Assembly: GCA_018697195.1 (NCBI GenBank)
Contig: CM031864.1
Coordinates: 15,381,286-15,445,285, forward strand
Reading direction: 5' to 3'
DNA: 64,000 nt
Source: Certhia americana
Lineage: Eukaryota > Chordata > Aves > Passeriformes > Certhiidae
The notes beneath the pieces are model-generated. The model did no database searches, was not told where the DNA came from, and saw only the letters and a list, made by a program, of their open reading frames with translations. This document shows, piece after piece, positions 43,001 to 58,000 of the stretch (position 1 is the stretch's first letter; each line of letters opens with the position of its first letter). Both the position numbers and the translations under genes were made by a program.

Positions 43001-46000
43001 TTATTCATAACATTAATATAAAACAGAACCTGAACTGTTTTTACAGTTACAATGGACTTGATTACTGAATTTTTGATAAAATTTACAAGGTCTGTTCTGA
43101 CACATTGACAACTGGTTTTAACTAATGCCAGATAGAAGAAAACTGTATAAAAATCTTCCTCAAATAAAAGCAAAATACATCATGCTAACAGAACAGTAAC
43201 TGCATTAAAAATACTGCAGAACTAGCCAAATTTCATATTATGATGATACAACAGAAAGAAATTGAACACATAAATTTCCACCATGAAATATTTTCTTAAA
43301 ATTATATTGTATGCAAAACAAATATAAAATTTAAACAAATACTCACTCTATAAATTCAGGCAATTAAATATTTTGCTCCATTTCAAATATGCCAGAAATA
43401 CTACAAATATGAACAACTGTTCAATAAACCTAAGTAGAAGCATTTTGTCAATTATAAATTACTACAATCCCTTGTATGATCTACTTCTTCTATACTTTAA
43501 AATTATGAGATTATATGGGGATCTGATTTCTTTGAAAAAGATTTCTGCTAGTCAGACAGGGTTTTTATTTTCTCAAGTATTACCAGGGACAGTTTTTTCC
43601 AAAAAAGTTTTACCCTAGAACAGAAGTTGAGGACCCTGATTCAGGCACTGTAGAATTCCCATGCCAAATTTGTTTAAGTGACAGTGCCCTGCCCCAAAGC
43701 ATTGTTAACTCCAGGGCACTGTGCCAAAAAATGCTGTCATTACAGCTATCATTGTTTTGGGGGTTAAAATAACATGTCTTCTCTAGGCTTGTGATCCAGC
43801 AAAGTACTTCAAGCCAGGTTCCCATGTGATTGCTCTCCTGGCTGGTCTCCACATTAGTAGCCTTAAGCCAAATAAGTACTTCACAGATCATAGAAAGGAA
43901 TTGGAATGAACCTTGTGATTGAGGAAATTATGAAATTGCAAAGAAATCTGTACTGAAGGAAGGTAATCAGACATTCTGCAGAGGTGCTTTTGGTGCCCTG
44001 TCACCTATGTGAATCCTTTCTGAACAGATATATACAAATGAAAGTCCTTACAGAGCAGAGTAAGGAGAGGAGTAATGGCACTGAGAGAAGCTCTGCTCTT
44101 ACTGTAAATGGAAGATAACTGCTTACCACTGCACACACAGCACCAACTGACTGCTATGGACTGGGACAAATCCTACATGAACCACTGCACTGGCAGACAG
44201 AAGCCTCAGTGAAACCTGCCACAGAGACTGACAGTAGAAGGCAAAACATGTTTCAGTGTACTCTGCTGTCACCTCCACTTCCTATTTCACACTGAACACG
44301 AGCCTCTGACTGCCATCCAGGTTTTTCTCCTTTTTAAGTGCTGCATGTGACTCACCAGCACAAGACCCTGTCAACTTCTGCAAGGGACTGATAGCACAGA
44401 CCCCTTCTTGTCCAACACTCAGATGCAAAAAGTAGCATTTCATCCAAATTATATGCAAACTACAATATGGTCTCATGGCAGCTTCAGAAAGAGCAGTCTA
44501 TAGACTTAATGTAATTTTGCTTGCCTTCCTTTATATCAAAGCAATTCTTGTAGGCTAGTGACTTTTTTGGCAGGTGTTAGATCACACAGAAAACAAAACA
44601 CAATTAAACAAGATCCTCTAAAATTTGCACAGCATACATCAAGGGTCAAATGATGATTGATAATCATACTACTGCTGGATAAATTTGTTCAATGTGGTAG
44701 ATGAAAATCATCTGAACTGCTGAGCACAACTGACTGTCCAGCTGGAGAAGTCTATGGTGTTTTCCAATCTCAAACCACAAGAAAGTTAAAACTGGTAACT
44801 TCTGGATAGCTTCAAAGACCTAAAATAATATGGTTGCAACAGAAAACAAAACATTTGGAACTGAAGACACACCACAGGAAATGTGTAAACCTTGATAATG
44901 TATACTTGGCAGATATGTGTTTATTCTCAGCTGTAGAAATATATGTTAAGTACAGGACAGCTTTAATTTACCATAGTCCAGAAATGTTAGAAAAAGCTGA
45001 TTTTCATCCAAACTAACACCAGACTTATAAAGCTTGCATTATATCTGCATCTTGTGCTAACACCAATTTTATGGAATATATTTGTGTGTTTCTGTCACCT
45101 TCTGGTATCAGTACCCTTCCACAAGGCTCATACTGATGAGTCTTCCACACTTCAAAACATCTAGTGCTTATAACCTGTGCAGAATCTGCAGTTCTGAAAA
45201 GTACTACTTGAAAGCAATAGAAAGTCACCTATGGACAAAAATAAAACTAACACTTTGCAGATGAATAAAGATGAGTTAGAGTTAATTCCAGGTGGATTTA
45301 CATTGGCAGCAGGAATTGTAACAAGTATTAGAAGCTTTACCTGTCTCCCTTTAGGACCTCTTTTTCCACGGAGGCCTGGTACACCCTGAGAAAGAAATAA
45401 CCCATCATAAGTAGATTTTCTTCTCTTCAATTCTTAAATTCAAGTAATTAAACCTACATTTGATTGGAAAAAACAGAGTGTGAGAACACCATTAAAAAAA
45501 AATAAAATAAGGATTTGAGCAAAGTATCATAGAGCTAATGTCCTAGAGCAGAATGACAAACTTTGCATGTCTTTATTGTGACAATATCAGAACAGCTGTG
45601 AAAAAGGGCCTTGTCTTCCTTCCACCACAGTACATGTCCAGACAGCCTTCCTGCTCGAGTGCAGTAAGAGAAAGCTCAAGCACAGAGTGATAGAGATTAA
45701 CACTTTCATGGCTGGTTCTACTGCAAAGACCATCCAATAAGAGACAAATATTAATTATTGTCAAAAAGAAACTGCTTAGATGAAAAATATTCAGTCACGC
45801 TTTGCTGAAGAAAAAACAAAAAAACCCCCAATACTTGTAGCTGTAGATTAAACTAAAATAATACATTTTACTTTGGATATGACCTATTCATCCTATTTCC
45901 TTCAAATCAGTTCTGCTTTTAACAAAAAAAAAAAAAAAAAAAAAAAAAAGAATGACTAAACCTTGTATATTTTCCCCCATTCTAACCCATATTGCATTAC

Positions 46001-49000
46001 CACACAAACACCAACATTTCATTAATGTTCCTTTAGGCATACCCTTTCTCCTTCAGGTCCTGGTTGTCCTGCCACACCTGGAGGTCCAATGAAGCCCTAA
46101 AAACATAAGAACAGTGCTTGATTCCAAGGCTGCTTGTCCCCCACTATTGGCCAGCTATGGGTTCTTGACACAGGCATTAAATTCAGGCTCATTTGAAACT
46201 ACCTGTGAAGCTCTAGAAATTTAAATATGACTAGGATTTACTCTCCAACCAACAGCAAAAACAATTTCCTGTTATAAGGGTATAGAATCAATTAATAAAG
46301 AAGCATTAAGAAAGTGTTCTAGTAAGACAAGGTTGCCTCAGATGTATTATTTATTAGACTAGATGTAATCAGCAACTTTTTTCTGAAGTTAACCTTATCC
46401 AGGAACTCCATCAGAAAAGAAGTCCTCATCTTTAATAATAATGTGTGATCAGTGCTATATGTAAGAGTTCTTAGCAAAAAGAAGTTTATTTTAATATAAG
46501 CAAATGTTTTTCTTATAGTTCAGTCACAATACATTTCTCTCCCACCATTCCTCAGTTGTATGGAGAAACGGATTATGCGCTACCAGATTCAAACTGAGAT
46601 TAGAACAAAAATATTAAATTAGTTACTAGAACTGAATTTTTTGCTTTCATATATCTCTAGTTGCAATGATTTAATTTCTTGGGGGTTGGTATGTTTTTTT
46701 TTAAATTATGGGAGATGGTGCCTGCCTTGTCATCCAGACCTAATGAGAGCAAGGAAAACCAAGGCACATCTACTTTCTACAGTTACTTAAAATGGCTGAG
46801 AAGCAGAGGACAGTTTGATTACAGGAATATTTTTAAACCTAAAGCTCTAAAGATACTCCATATTAGGTTGCTATACACCTCCAGCACACAGGAGTATGTG
46901 TCTAGAGGGCTGTATCATCATTTTTACTGGAAGTTACTTTTGGAATTCATACACAAGATTTAGCCTTAAGGAGCTTTTCCCTAAAATTACTCACACATTG
47001 GCCATTTTTAGCTTTGCGTAAACAGAGAAGCAGTAACTTTTAGGAAAGTGATAGGGATCACTTATGTCTTGTTCATTGAAGGGAGAACAAATCAAAATGC
47101 AGATGAGAATCCAAACAAAAATAAACTGAAGAAACATAAAAGAAACAATCCCTGAGGGTGCAATATCTGTTGGCACTTGATCCTGCCAAACTAATTTTTC
47201 CCATCACTGTAATGAAAACTGACATAAAAAAAAGAACATTCCAAAACCCCCAGACATGTGTTTAAGAAGCTGCTGCAGGTAAAGGCTTCTAGTAGTTACA
47301 CTAAAAAAACAAGACAAAAGCAACTCCTGCAACACAGTAAGATTACATTAATAGATACTTGAGAACACAATACACTGCTGAGCAACCTGTACATGAGCTG
47401 AGGGCCTGAAAACACCCAGCAAAAGCCTCCTTAAAATCCTAGATGCAACCAGCAGCAAGTTTCTGGAAACCTGTGCCTACTCCTTGATGGTGAGAGTCAG
47501 TCTGAAGAAATATTTATCCATGCACAAGCATGTGCAGGCATGCTCTTGTGTCTATTTAAAGAAAACAAAATTACACAGAACCCACCCAAAAGAATCCCAA
47601 AACAAAACCCAACAAACCCACAACCCTCAAAAAAATCCAACCCAATCCACCAAGAAACAGAGAAAGAGCACCATAAAACATACACACACACACACACACA
47701 AAACCCCAAACCAGCTGGAATAAAATCCAATCTATTTTGCTTCTAAGAATAACCAGAACCAAACCTTGAATGTTCGGAGCATTAAGAACCTTCAGTGCCT
47801 GGGAGACATAAAACTATGACTGAATCATTCTATAATCTCAAGATCCCTTTGGTGGTTTTTATGTGACAAGACTGTTTCCCTTTTTCTACTTCTGTAGCTG
47901 TTGCAGATTACAAATGTCAGATATGCCTCCCTCCTTGACAACCTCCATTATGGAAATAATGCTTCAGCTCAGCCCTCATACACCCAGCATTGCTTTCTTC
48001 TCTCTCCTGCGTGCAGGTGAGAGGAAGGACAACAACGGAAAACTGCTCTATGCTGCTCATCATGGGAAAAAAAACCCTCTTGCACATATTTTGAAAGAAA
48101 CTGCATTTTGTTGTTTGTAGGTTCTATAAAAGCAGAGTGGTTCTGTGGCACAGCTGAATTAAATTCCTCACCCCCTTTCTTACCTACTGTATGGGTAAAA
48201 CTAGACATGCATATCAAAATGCTTAAGATGCTTGCTTACTCTTACTCCTTTAGGACCTGGGTTACCTTCTGGTCCAGCTAGGCCCTGTTACAAAAAGACA
48301 GGAGTTGTAATTAATTTTAAACCAGATTTGCTCTATGTAAAAACTGCAACAGCACTTGTGAACTGTAAACAGGCAGCACATTCTTGAAATTTTTGAGATT
48401 GAAGAAGGTGTCATCAAGTAGACCCCTGGGACCATGTTCCAAAAGGTCTCCCATTAATGTGTGGCTGAATCACAAATCATGACTGAAACTTCCATTACAA
48501 TAAAATTATTTCTTCTGGGAGAAAATTTTTTTCCAGACACAGTGATCAGGCATTACAGTGACATAATTTCACAGGACTTTTTTATGAGCTTTTATATTTG
48601 GACACATTTCAATTATGTTCAAGCTAACGTCAAAATTGCGTATGTGGTCCAAATGCTCTAAACATTTTATATGATTCCACACAAAAAATGTTATCATCCA
48701 TTACTCTATAAAATATTGTAATGGAACTTTAAAATATATAGCCATTACAAATTTAATCCAAAAAACCACTGAAGTATTGGTCAAATTCACCCTTTAAGCA
48801 GACACAAAACCACAAAGTCAGTTGTTGTCAGTTTGGCTCATATACCTTTTTAGGAGGAAATTGCTGAGAATTTATACTTTAGATCTTATTTGTATTACTG
48901 CACTGGGGTATCTGTTACCTTATAGGTAAATCAATATTTATATAAGTACTTGTGTTTAAAGAAAGCTGCTTTCTGGATTTATTTGTTCTCCTAAAATATC

Positions 49001-52000
49001 CCAATAGGAATAAACACCAGACTTTTAATTTTCCCCTTCCCTAAAGGACTGAAGAAATAGTTTCAGCTGTGGAATAAACACATTGGTGAAAAATCGGGAA
49101 GAACAGGCAGTTTCCTACTCCTTCTGGACTTGAAATACAAAGATAAACCACACCAAGCCACATGAGGTTTATGAAGGGAGTGCAAAGCATCCAGACATTC
49201 AGTACTTCGGTAATGCCATTTATATATTCCAGAAAGGAACAGCATTACTGCAGTTCTGGTAATGCCATTTTCTTTGGTAATGCCATTTATATATTCCAGA
49301 AAGGAACAGCATTACTGACACAAAGTTTAAAAGCCATGACACTCAACGTTCCCTCCAGGCCACTACCAGAGAAAGAGGTTTGTTTCAAAGAAAAACTACA
49401 GGATGTAAACAAATACATTTTTATAATTAGTAGTTTCAAAAGAGCTTGAAATGAAAAAATGAGAAAAAACCAAACCAAACCAAACAAACAAAAAGATATT
49501 TGTATAGTTACTGCACCTGCCTGCCAGGGTAACCAACTGCCCCAATACTGCCAGCCATTCCTGGAATTCCCTAAGTGGAAAAGGAAGAAAGAAAAGGAAA
49601 ATAAACAACAAACATGTTTAATGCCATAGTTTGGAGTTTGTTTTATCATTTCTCTTTTAACATTTACTCATATGACACAGCTTAAGCACATGGAAAAATT
49701 ACTCTTTAAGCAAGCTACACAGAACACCAAAAACTGACTCATCGTACATAAATAACTCCACCAATTTCAGTCACATATCCTTTAAAAATTGTCTAAGATT
49801 TTATGAAAGACAACAGTGCACACCTTATTTTTATAATTCAAAAAATAATTCAGGAGGGCCATAGGAGGCAGGTCCCTAAAATAAGATAACTGCAGGTCTT
49901 AGATATATTTGGCACAAATACATTAAACTTCTCCTTAAAGAATCCTTGTGTCCTTACAAAGCCAATTTTTGTTTTGTTTCTTCCAGAAACAGGTCAATAT
50001 AACCCTGGATAAACCATGAATGCAAACAATTCTCTTCACTTTCTTCTGATGTTAAGAATCAGCTTTTTTTTCCCACTAGTTATCTCTATCTCGCTGATAG
50101 ATTACTCACAGAAAACTTCCTGTGAGACTGTAATAAAAATCACCACTCATTCAGTAAAGGTTTGGGCATAAAATTCAGAAAGCCATGAATGATGTCCTTG
50201 AGTTTTCATCTCCTTTCAGGTATTCACCATCAGTTATCATTACCGTTTCCTTTTCAGTGTCAACCAAAAGGAGACTCCTTCCATCTACTCCACCCTTAGG
50301 ACCCTCATAAATGGTAACAAGAGACATTAGCAATTGACTGCCTTTGAAAGTACATTTAGATTTCTTCCTGAACTGACATGGAAGTTTAAAAAAGTGCTGA
50401 ATAATGACTTCATTTCCTACATGCCAGGAGATGTAAAATGCATTAAATCAGCAGAGATTTGAAATATGCCTCTTGTAAGAATTTTACATCAACATCCTCC
50501 CAGCTGGTGTGGTAGTTGAAAAACAAGCTGATCTTTTCCATTTTATTTACACTATTTTTTTACCACATTGATCTCTACACAATCTGAATTCTTGCTCAAA
50601 ACCTGTCCAATATTTCCTTAAGCAGTTTACATAGCTTGCTTATACTGGACACTTAAAATGGATTATACATTCTCCTATCCTGATTGTTCATGTGCAGAGT
50701 ACAGTGCACTGTGCTTGCATCCCTTACCTGCTCACCCCTTGGCCCTTGCAGTCCCGGGTAACCCTTAAGACCCTGCAGATAGAGAGAGATATCTGTGATA
50801 AATACAATTAAACAAACAAAATGGATTTCTTTTTTCTACTCTAATCACTCTTTATCAAAGAAAAAAGTCCAGACTTGTCTGCCTGCAGAATTAGTATGGT
50901 TTACATTTAGCAGCTCATGTGAAAACTGAGCTAGAGAACAGAAGTAAGAAAACTTGGCAGTCTAGACAATTTCAAGACATCAGTATGCTTAAAGGCAGTT
51001 TCATACTCATACTCTTTTAAACAAATGAAAACATGGGATGCTGTCATAGATTCTGTACTGTGCATTTTCCCATTCCAAATCCTTGTCACAATGCCCTTTC
51101 TGAACAAGGCAGTTCAGAGAAAGGGTGCAGAGGGTCATCCCATTCTGCTCTAGGACACACTCAGGAAAGACAAACCTTCCAGGACACAAAACATCTCTGT
51201 TTAAAATTAATTCAGAACAAATTTTGGCTCCTATATTATGGAATTTATATATAGGTAGTGAGAACAGCCTTATTCCAGGAATCTTCTCGATGGTGCTGGA
51301 ACACAGAAAGAGATGAAACTCTTGAACTCCACTCCCTGTGCATTGACAATTTCAAGCATACTTTAACTCTTAAAAAAAAAAAAAAAGAAGAATTAAAATA
51401 GAGCTGGAGCCTGCCTTTTTCATCAGTACACTTGAAAGAGGAACCATCTTCTTGAACATCTTTACACCGGACTAAACATATCCAGACAAGCTAGCCTAAA
51501 TGGGAGGCTTGACTCTTGCATGACTGATGCAGAAGCCAAGTGTCTGGTCTCCACATCCCTTGCAAGAGATACTGGGAATACACAAGTCCAAAAGCTACAG
51601 CCTGCAAGACAAAAGACCAAAGCAATCCTTATTCTGGATAGAAATCTATCATAAACTTGGACTCAAAGACATTGAGCAGCAGGAGTGTCTTGGCTGATGT
51701 TAAACATCTGTCTGCCTTGCAGCATGATGATACTCATCAGTCAGTAGAGACTTGAAACTCACTGTAATAAAAACAAATTCTACAACTGATTTCAGCAGAT
51801 CAGGTATTCCAAAGTTTCAGATAAGCTTCTGTATGACCACAACAGTATTGCTGCATGAAATTAATTTTATTACCATATACAAAATTAAAAGATAAAATTA
51901 TTTCACTTGGTGACAGCTTTGGCATTAAACAGTAACTCCTCTTTAGCTTTTGAAGTACGTGTCAGCAAACTACAGTTTTTTACAGTCCTAGCCAATCCTT

Positions 52001-55000
52001 TATCCCATGAATTTTATCCATTACAGAATTTTCTCTTCTCTCTATACTTACATAATCAACTGAAGTAGGTGTAGCTAGAAGAGACCCCTCAGTAGCTTCT
52101 TAATTTTGTATTAGAAAAAAAGGAAAGCTATATACAGAAATGCTCAAAGAAAAGTTTACCACAATTTTTTCGAAGTGGGTCATTGTAGTTGATTAACACC
52201 TGTAACACTTCTCAAAAGGAGGCACACAAAAAAAAGTGAGATGAAGGACTGATTTCTGCTGTGCATAACTCTATAGAACAGCATTTTACTTCTGTCAGAG
52301 GAAAACTGCTCTGAACACATATTTTAGAATAGTATGTCCAAATTTTTTGTTCAGAGCTAACATGGCCTTCATTCATTCTAACTCACTCAGTGCTGGTTGG
52401 GAATGGAACTAAACCACACTAAAACGAGTACCATTCCAAAGAGACAGTTTTCACACACAGGTTTCTTTTCCTGTGACTTAGCTAATCCTCTTAAAATTCT
52501 TAGTTTTTTATTAGCTTGAGTTTGTATTTTTGAGCATACCCATTTAATTAAGATGCAGTTTACTCTGGGCTAAAATGAAAATTAAGAATAAGAATACAAG
52601 TTCACATGCACCAATTTGAAAAATTAACTACCTTCTAAATTCTAATGAAGATTAATTCTCTGACTTAAAACGCTCTATGTGGAACAGAATGGTTTGAAGC
52701 TCCCAATTACAAACTTCAAGGACATTTCAAAAACACAGCAAGAATAATTTAGTCTGCATGAGAAAAACTATTTACTGCAAACTAAAACGTAGCAAGTTTA
52801 AGTGTCTGACTTCAACCATGTGCAGCACAGTGGGACCCAGACTAAGTGAAGCCTGTATACAGAAGTCTGTATATGATGGCAAAGACTATTTAGGCTGAAT
52901 CTTTCTATTTCACTGCTACCCATTGTGCTTCACCAGAATTTCTAGATATTTGTAGTTAAAATCTAGCACAACAGTGGTAACTACAAGAAGAACTACAAGA
53001 AGTTCCTGTAACCTGTAAAAATCAGTGTAAAGTGTTATGACTAATGCTACAACCATCAGCTGCAGAGAGAAAGAAAATGCAGCAAATAAATGGACTCCTA
53101 TGTGCTGTGATGAGTCCTCACAATGCTATCAGCTCCACAGTGTCACCATACTGCCTCCTGTTCTGAAAAAATGTTTCATCAGAGAATGGCTTTGTTTTCC
53201 TCAATAATTCCATTCTATCTTGCTTGCTGATCTTTATTCCACAACTAAGATTTCACCTGGCAACTCAACCCAAATATCCCAAGGAATGGAAATACTACTT
53301 TTCTTTCACAGGACTGGAGTTTCCTTCTGCTCAAGGAAAATTGGATTCAGTGGTAGCAGCACTGGGAGACGCTCAGTAGCATAAAGCTGACATTGGATAG
53401 CATAATGCTGATACTACCATAGATACACTGCTTTTCAAATTTGCTTATCAGCTTTACCCTTACATGACACCAAAGTAAAGACAAAATGAAATATGGAGGC
53501 CTTCCCAGGTTGAAACAAAGCTTTTTCCTTTCACATTTCTTACTGTGCTCTACTTCAGCATGCAAATTTTATCAGGATTTTGTAGACCCAGATTCCCATG
53601 ATTTACTGTCACACATACTAGATAGGGAATAAACTAGAGCAAAAATTGTAGCCAATCTTTGTAAAACTCTTTTCCAGTGTCATTGCAAAGCACCTGTAAC
53701 CACACAGCACTGCAGTGATTCTAAAGTAGTGCCACGGCCTCAGGCAAGCTCATGCCCAGGAGTGCTGTCCTTCAGCTGACACCCCCACAAGTGCTCTGCC
53801 TTGCAGGGGCAGGTACTTGCCTCTCTGTACAGTCAAGTGGGGCCATTTAGGGGAGAGGGAAAGAGGAGCATTCTGCCCTATGAGGTCTCCAGACTGATAC
53901 AAGGAAAGTTTTGAGTGCTGATTGCTGATTTAAAAAAAAAAAAAAAAAAAAATTAACTCATATGTATGACTTCTTTATATTTCTTCTAGCTTGGATGAGA
54001 AAAAATATTGGAAATATACTATTTATTCAATATGTATATTGTATATAAAAATATAACATCTCATAATTCTATTATATACGATAATTATATGTGATAATTT
54101 TATAGCAACTAACAATATTTTCTGCAATGATATCATTAATTTTCTAATATCTTAATTTAATATATATCAATATATAATAATTTCTCAGCAGTGCTGGAGT
54201 ACAAACAAAAAGGACATATTTGATTCATCTGTAGTTTCTTCCTTGTAAATTGTTTACCTCACAGCTACATTGCTCACACTCCTTTGAAAATAATTTCTGA
54301 AATCACAATGAGCTAACAGCATGTTTACCTATTTACAAATACCCAAAAGCAATATCTAAAGCTCAATTATTTAAAACACAATAACTTGTGGGCTTGCCAT
54401 TAAAAAAGTAAGTGTGAAATACTTTTAACTGTTTACGGGTGTAGTGCTGTTCAAAAGCTGGTATTCTTAACTTCTGCTTAACCTGGATTGTGTCTCAAAC
54501 ATGCTTCTAGTTAGTGTCTGATGTGAACAACATGGAAACAGAGTAAAATTTCCAGTGATCAAGTGAGCATGACTCTCCATCCAGAATCTAACCATCAGAC
54601 AAGGGGTGAATTCCTGTGGCAGGAAGAAAGTATGATGCCCATAAGATTTTCATTTGCTGGTCCCCAACAGTCAGTCTCAATCCAGAACAAGTGACAGCTG
54701 CTTCCCATCTAAAAAGCTTTAAACATAAAATACTTCGTTTGCAAAGCAAACCTATAAACCTGATTAAATAGAAACATGGTACTTGCAGAATCTTAAGGTT
54801 GCCTGTGATCAATGGTGACAAAACCAATCACAGTCCAGGCTTGTAGGTTAACTCTCAACAGAGACAATGCAAATTCTTGTCACAACAGAAAATACATTTT
54901 TCTCAGTTCAGTGAACAGTAGTCCATGTGTTTAGCTAAATAAATTTCCATGATCCTCATGGCACTAATGAGAGCTTCTTTTTCTGGTCACATTTTTACTT

Positions 55001-58000
55001 GTTTTGTTCAATTCTAGAAATTAATGACTAGATAGTAAAAAAGAAAGCGTCATACATTTTGAGATCAAGACAATCTTGAAGGAAGCCACCCTACAACATA
55101 ACACTACTAACTATAAATTTTGTTGCAATGCCATTTTTATTTAGATTCAATAGCAGCTAAGTATTAATTAATATTTCTTCTCCTTATGTTAAAGTCAAAA
55201 ATACCAGGGCCTACCTTTCTAACAATTAATTCCACCCTTTTGCAGCTGCCTTCAGTGTTAAACTACTTCAAAATTCTGCTGTGCTATCTGCTCTCCATGT
55301 TTATCTATTATACTCGCAACACCAAACAATATTCTGCAAAGACATGATTTAATTGTAGTTTTCTCTGATCTTGCTTGATGATTTTTGTCACCAGTTTCTC
55401 ACCCCCTGATTAATCAGAGCAGCCTACTGGACTAATGCCAGGTGACCTCTCCTTCCACATAAACTATATTCACTCAGTCTATTTCGCTCATTTTCTTAAG
55501 GTTGTCTCATTTCCTCTGTCATAATCCCTTCCAAAACTATGTCTACTTTATGCTTTCCTGTATACATAGAACTGTAATAATTTGGATATATTTCTTAAAT
55601 GCAGTAAATGGCACCTAAAATTTCTCATATTAAAAAGTACTGAATTATATAACACCCCAAATTGGAACTTATTCCACCTGAGTTTTATTTTAGCAATTCT
55701 GGTACAGGTTTGGGAAAAGACAAATAATTTAAATGCAGAAATACTGAGCTCATGATCAATCCCACAGAGCTTTTTCTATACTACAAAAAACACAATACAG
55801 AAAAAATACATGAAGAGAACTCTTACATGCTGTATTATAGTATATAACTCTACTGAAATTGAACCCAATTGAATTATTTCACAGTCTACATTCCCTACAG
55901 CACTTCTCTCTGAACAGGGAACAGGGGCACACCTTGCCTTCTGGAGAACATCAACCTAAACAGCTGTGATTTACGTCCTGCTATGATCATCTCACAACTC
56001 AATTTAGTTGCAAGGGGAGGTTTTGCACAGTAGACACAATACCAACAGCAAGCCTAAAGTTGTTCTATCACCTCTTGACCATCAGACACCCATCTGGTGG
56101 GCACTGATTTGAGCTAGGATGAGGTACATGGAAATATATCTTACCTTCTGGCCTTTGATCCCAGGTGGGCCTGGAAAGCCCATGGGGCCTGGATCACCCT
56201 ACACAACAAAAACATCCAGAATCAACATGTCTCACTGGAACATGACCCAGATTAATAAACATATAGCACTTCATATCTTTGCTGGACTCATGGACATTTG
56301 GTATGGAGAACTAGCTAATACTGTTTGATTTTTATTACTATTTTAAGAGGAAGAAAACTGGAAAGGCAACAGTTCCTCAATTGCAACCATAGAGTGCACC
56401 ATGTCTGCTCCTGCAAAGTGGCCAAATCATGGCTGGACCAGACTTAATTCACAGCCTCACAACATTTACTTTTAGCCAACATTAACAGGAGAGAAGAAGC
56501 CATACAGCTCTTGTGGCAACCCTCTCCTCAGAAACAAGTGGTTTCACCTCATATTAATAAATATATATAACTACTACTGCGTAGTAGTTATATGTAGTTT
56601 GTTTTAATGTTATGCCAACAATCCTCAGCCAAGAGCCAGGACACCATTATGGTGTGTGTTGTGCAAAACACAGCATAAATCCAATCTGTGTGAAAGACAA
56701 CTTGAGAGATTCACATGGACAAAGAGGCTATGGGGGAACACTGCTACTCTCTTGAGGTTCTTTAAACTTTACAACCACTTACATATATGGGAATAAGAAT
56801 CAGAGCATCTCAAATGCTGGGGAGATGGAAAAAAGACACATTTTTATGGTTGGTGCACATGGGGAAGGAGGGAAGGTTTTTTCAGCTCTTTTTCTCCTTG
56901 CTCTGGACTGACAGTGAAGAGAGTCACTCTTTCAATGATTAGTGCTGGAATTCAAACCCAGTAAGTCAAGAAATGCATCCTGGAAGCAAGCTATTGTCCA
57001 ACTAAACTTAAGTCCATTAATTAGAGGGAGCTAACTTGATTTTAGGGGAAAAAGTAAAAACACAAAATAATGAGAACTATAAAAATGCATATCAATCCCA
57101 TAATTTGTGATTATAGATTCAGTCCATATGTATATAGAGGTAGTCATACAAATATACAGCTGGGCTTTAGACTGTTCTGTGACTGCTTGGGCTCATGCCA
57201 AAGAACCTAGCTTGAGCTTCAGGCAGCCATGTACAGCTCACCATTACTATGATCTGATTGCCAAAAAGATGGCTAGATTAAAACACGCTAGTTCTATAGA
57301 AACTGCACTTCAATTTCTCATCAGTGCATCAACAGATATTTCTGAACTTTTACTCAGCAACCCTTAAACATTGACAATATATATTTGTGAATATTAGGGT
57401 TTGACAGCAGGTATGCACTAAAAAATAAGTTATGTACACATCAGCAGCTAGTAAACCTTAGTTATCTGCTAATGGTTTTTCATAACAGACGGCAATCCTC
57501 AACTCCTGTAGTGCTTCCTACTTGGTACAAATATTCCATAACTGATCTACTAGTAACTGCTCATAATAAAACTTAGCATAAAATGCAAGATATTCTTAAA
57601 CATACAGCATAGGCTCACATTAGAATGCAAACACTCAATTATATTTTAAGTGTTATCACATTACTATGTATGAAACTTTAATGTCAATCTAGAAATGAAA
57701 ATCACAAGCTTTCAAGCCTACAATTTCAATGAAGAATGGAATATTTGAATATTTATACTCAAATACTTTGGGCAGAGAAGGCAACAACTAGTTTGGCTAA
57801 AGTGGCTTAGGAGGCAGTAGCAGGAAAAGCCTCTGAAGGGAAAGGACAAATTTTAGCATCAAGAGTCAGTTTTTAAAAGCAGCCAAATACAATACAATGT
57901 GCAGTAATGCATGCACTTGTCATCACCAAATTCTGTTCACACAACTTGCTAGAATAATGCAAGGTACTAAGGAAAACTGGAATCTGCACTTTGTTTTATC

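Larger units (their letters stand above)
40394..45340 (-). other. COL24A1: Intron h9-h10, 4947 bp
   Basis: The intron holds the G-rich tract at 41209..41249 and the pair of DR1-like motifs at 41765..41817. The rest is anonymous intron. Confidence 0.8.

Noticed and set aside
47560..47720. A/C-rich block as a coding region
   Set aside because: The open frames in both directions are a by-product of the two-letter composition, giving Lys/Pro/Thr/His-rich or Cys/Val/Gly/Phe-rich translations.
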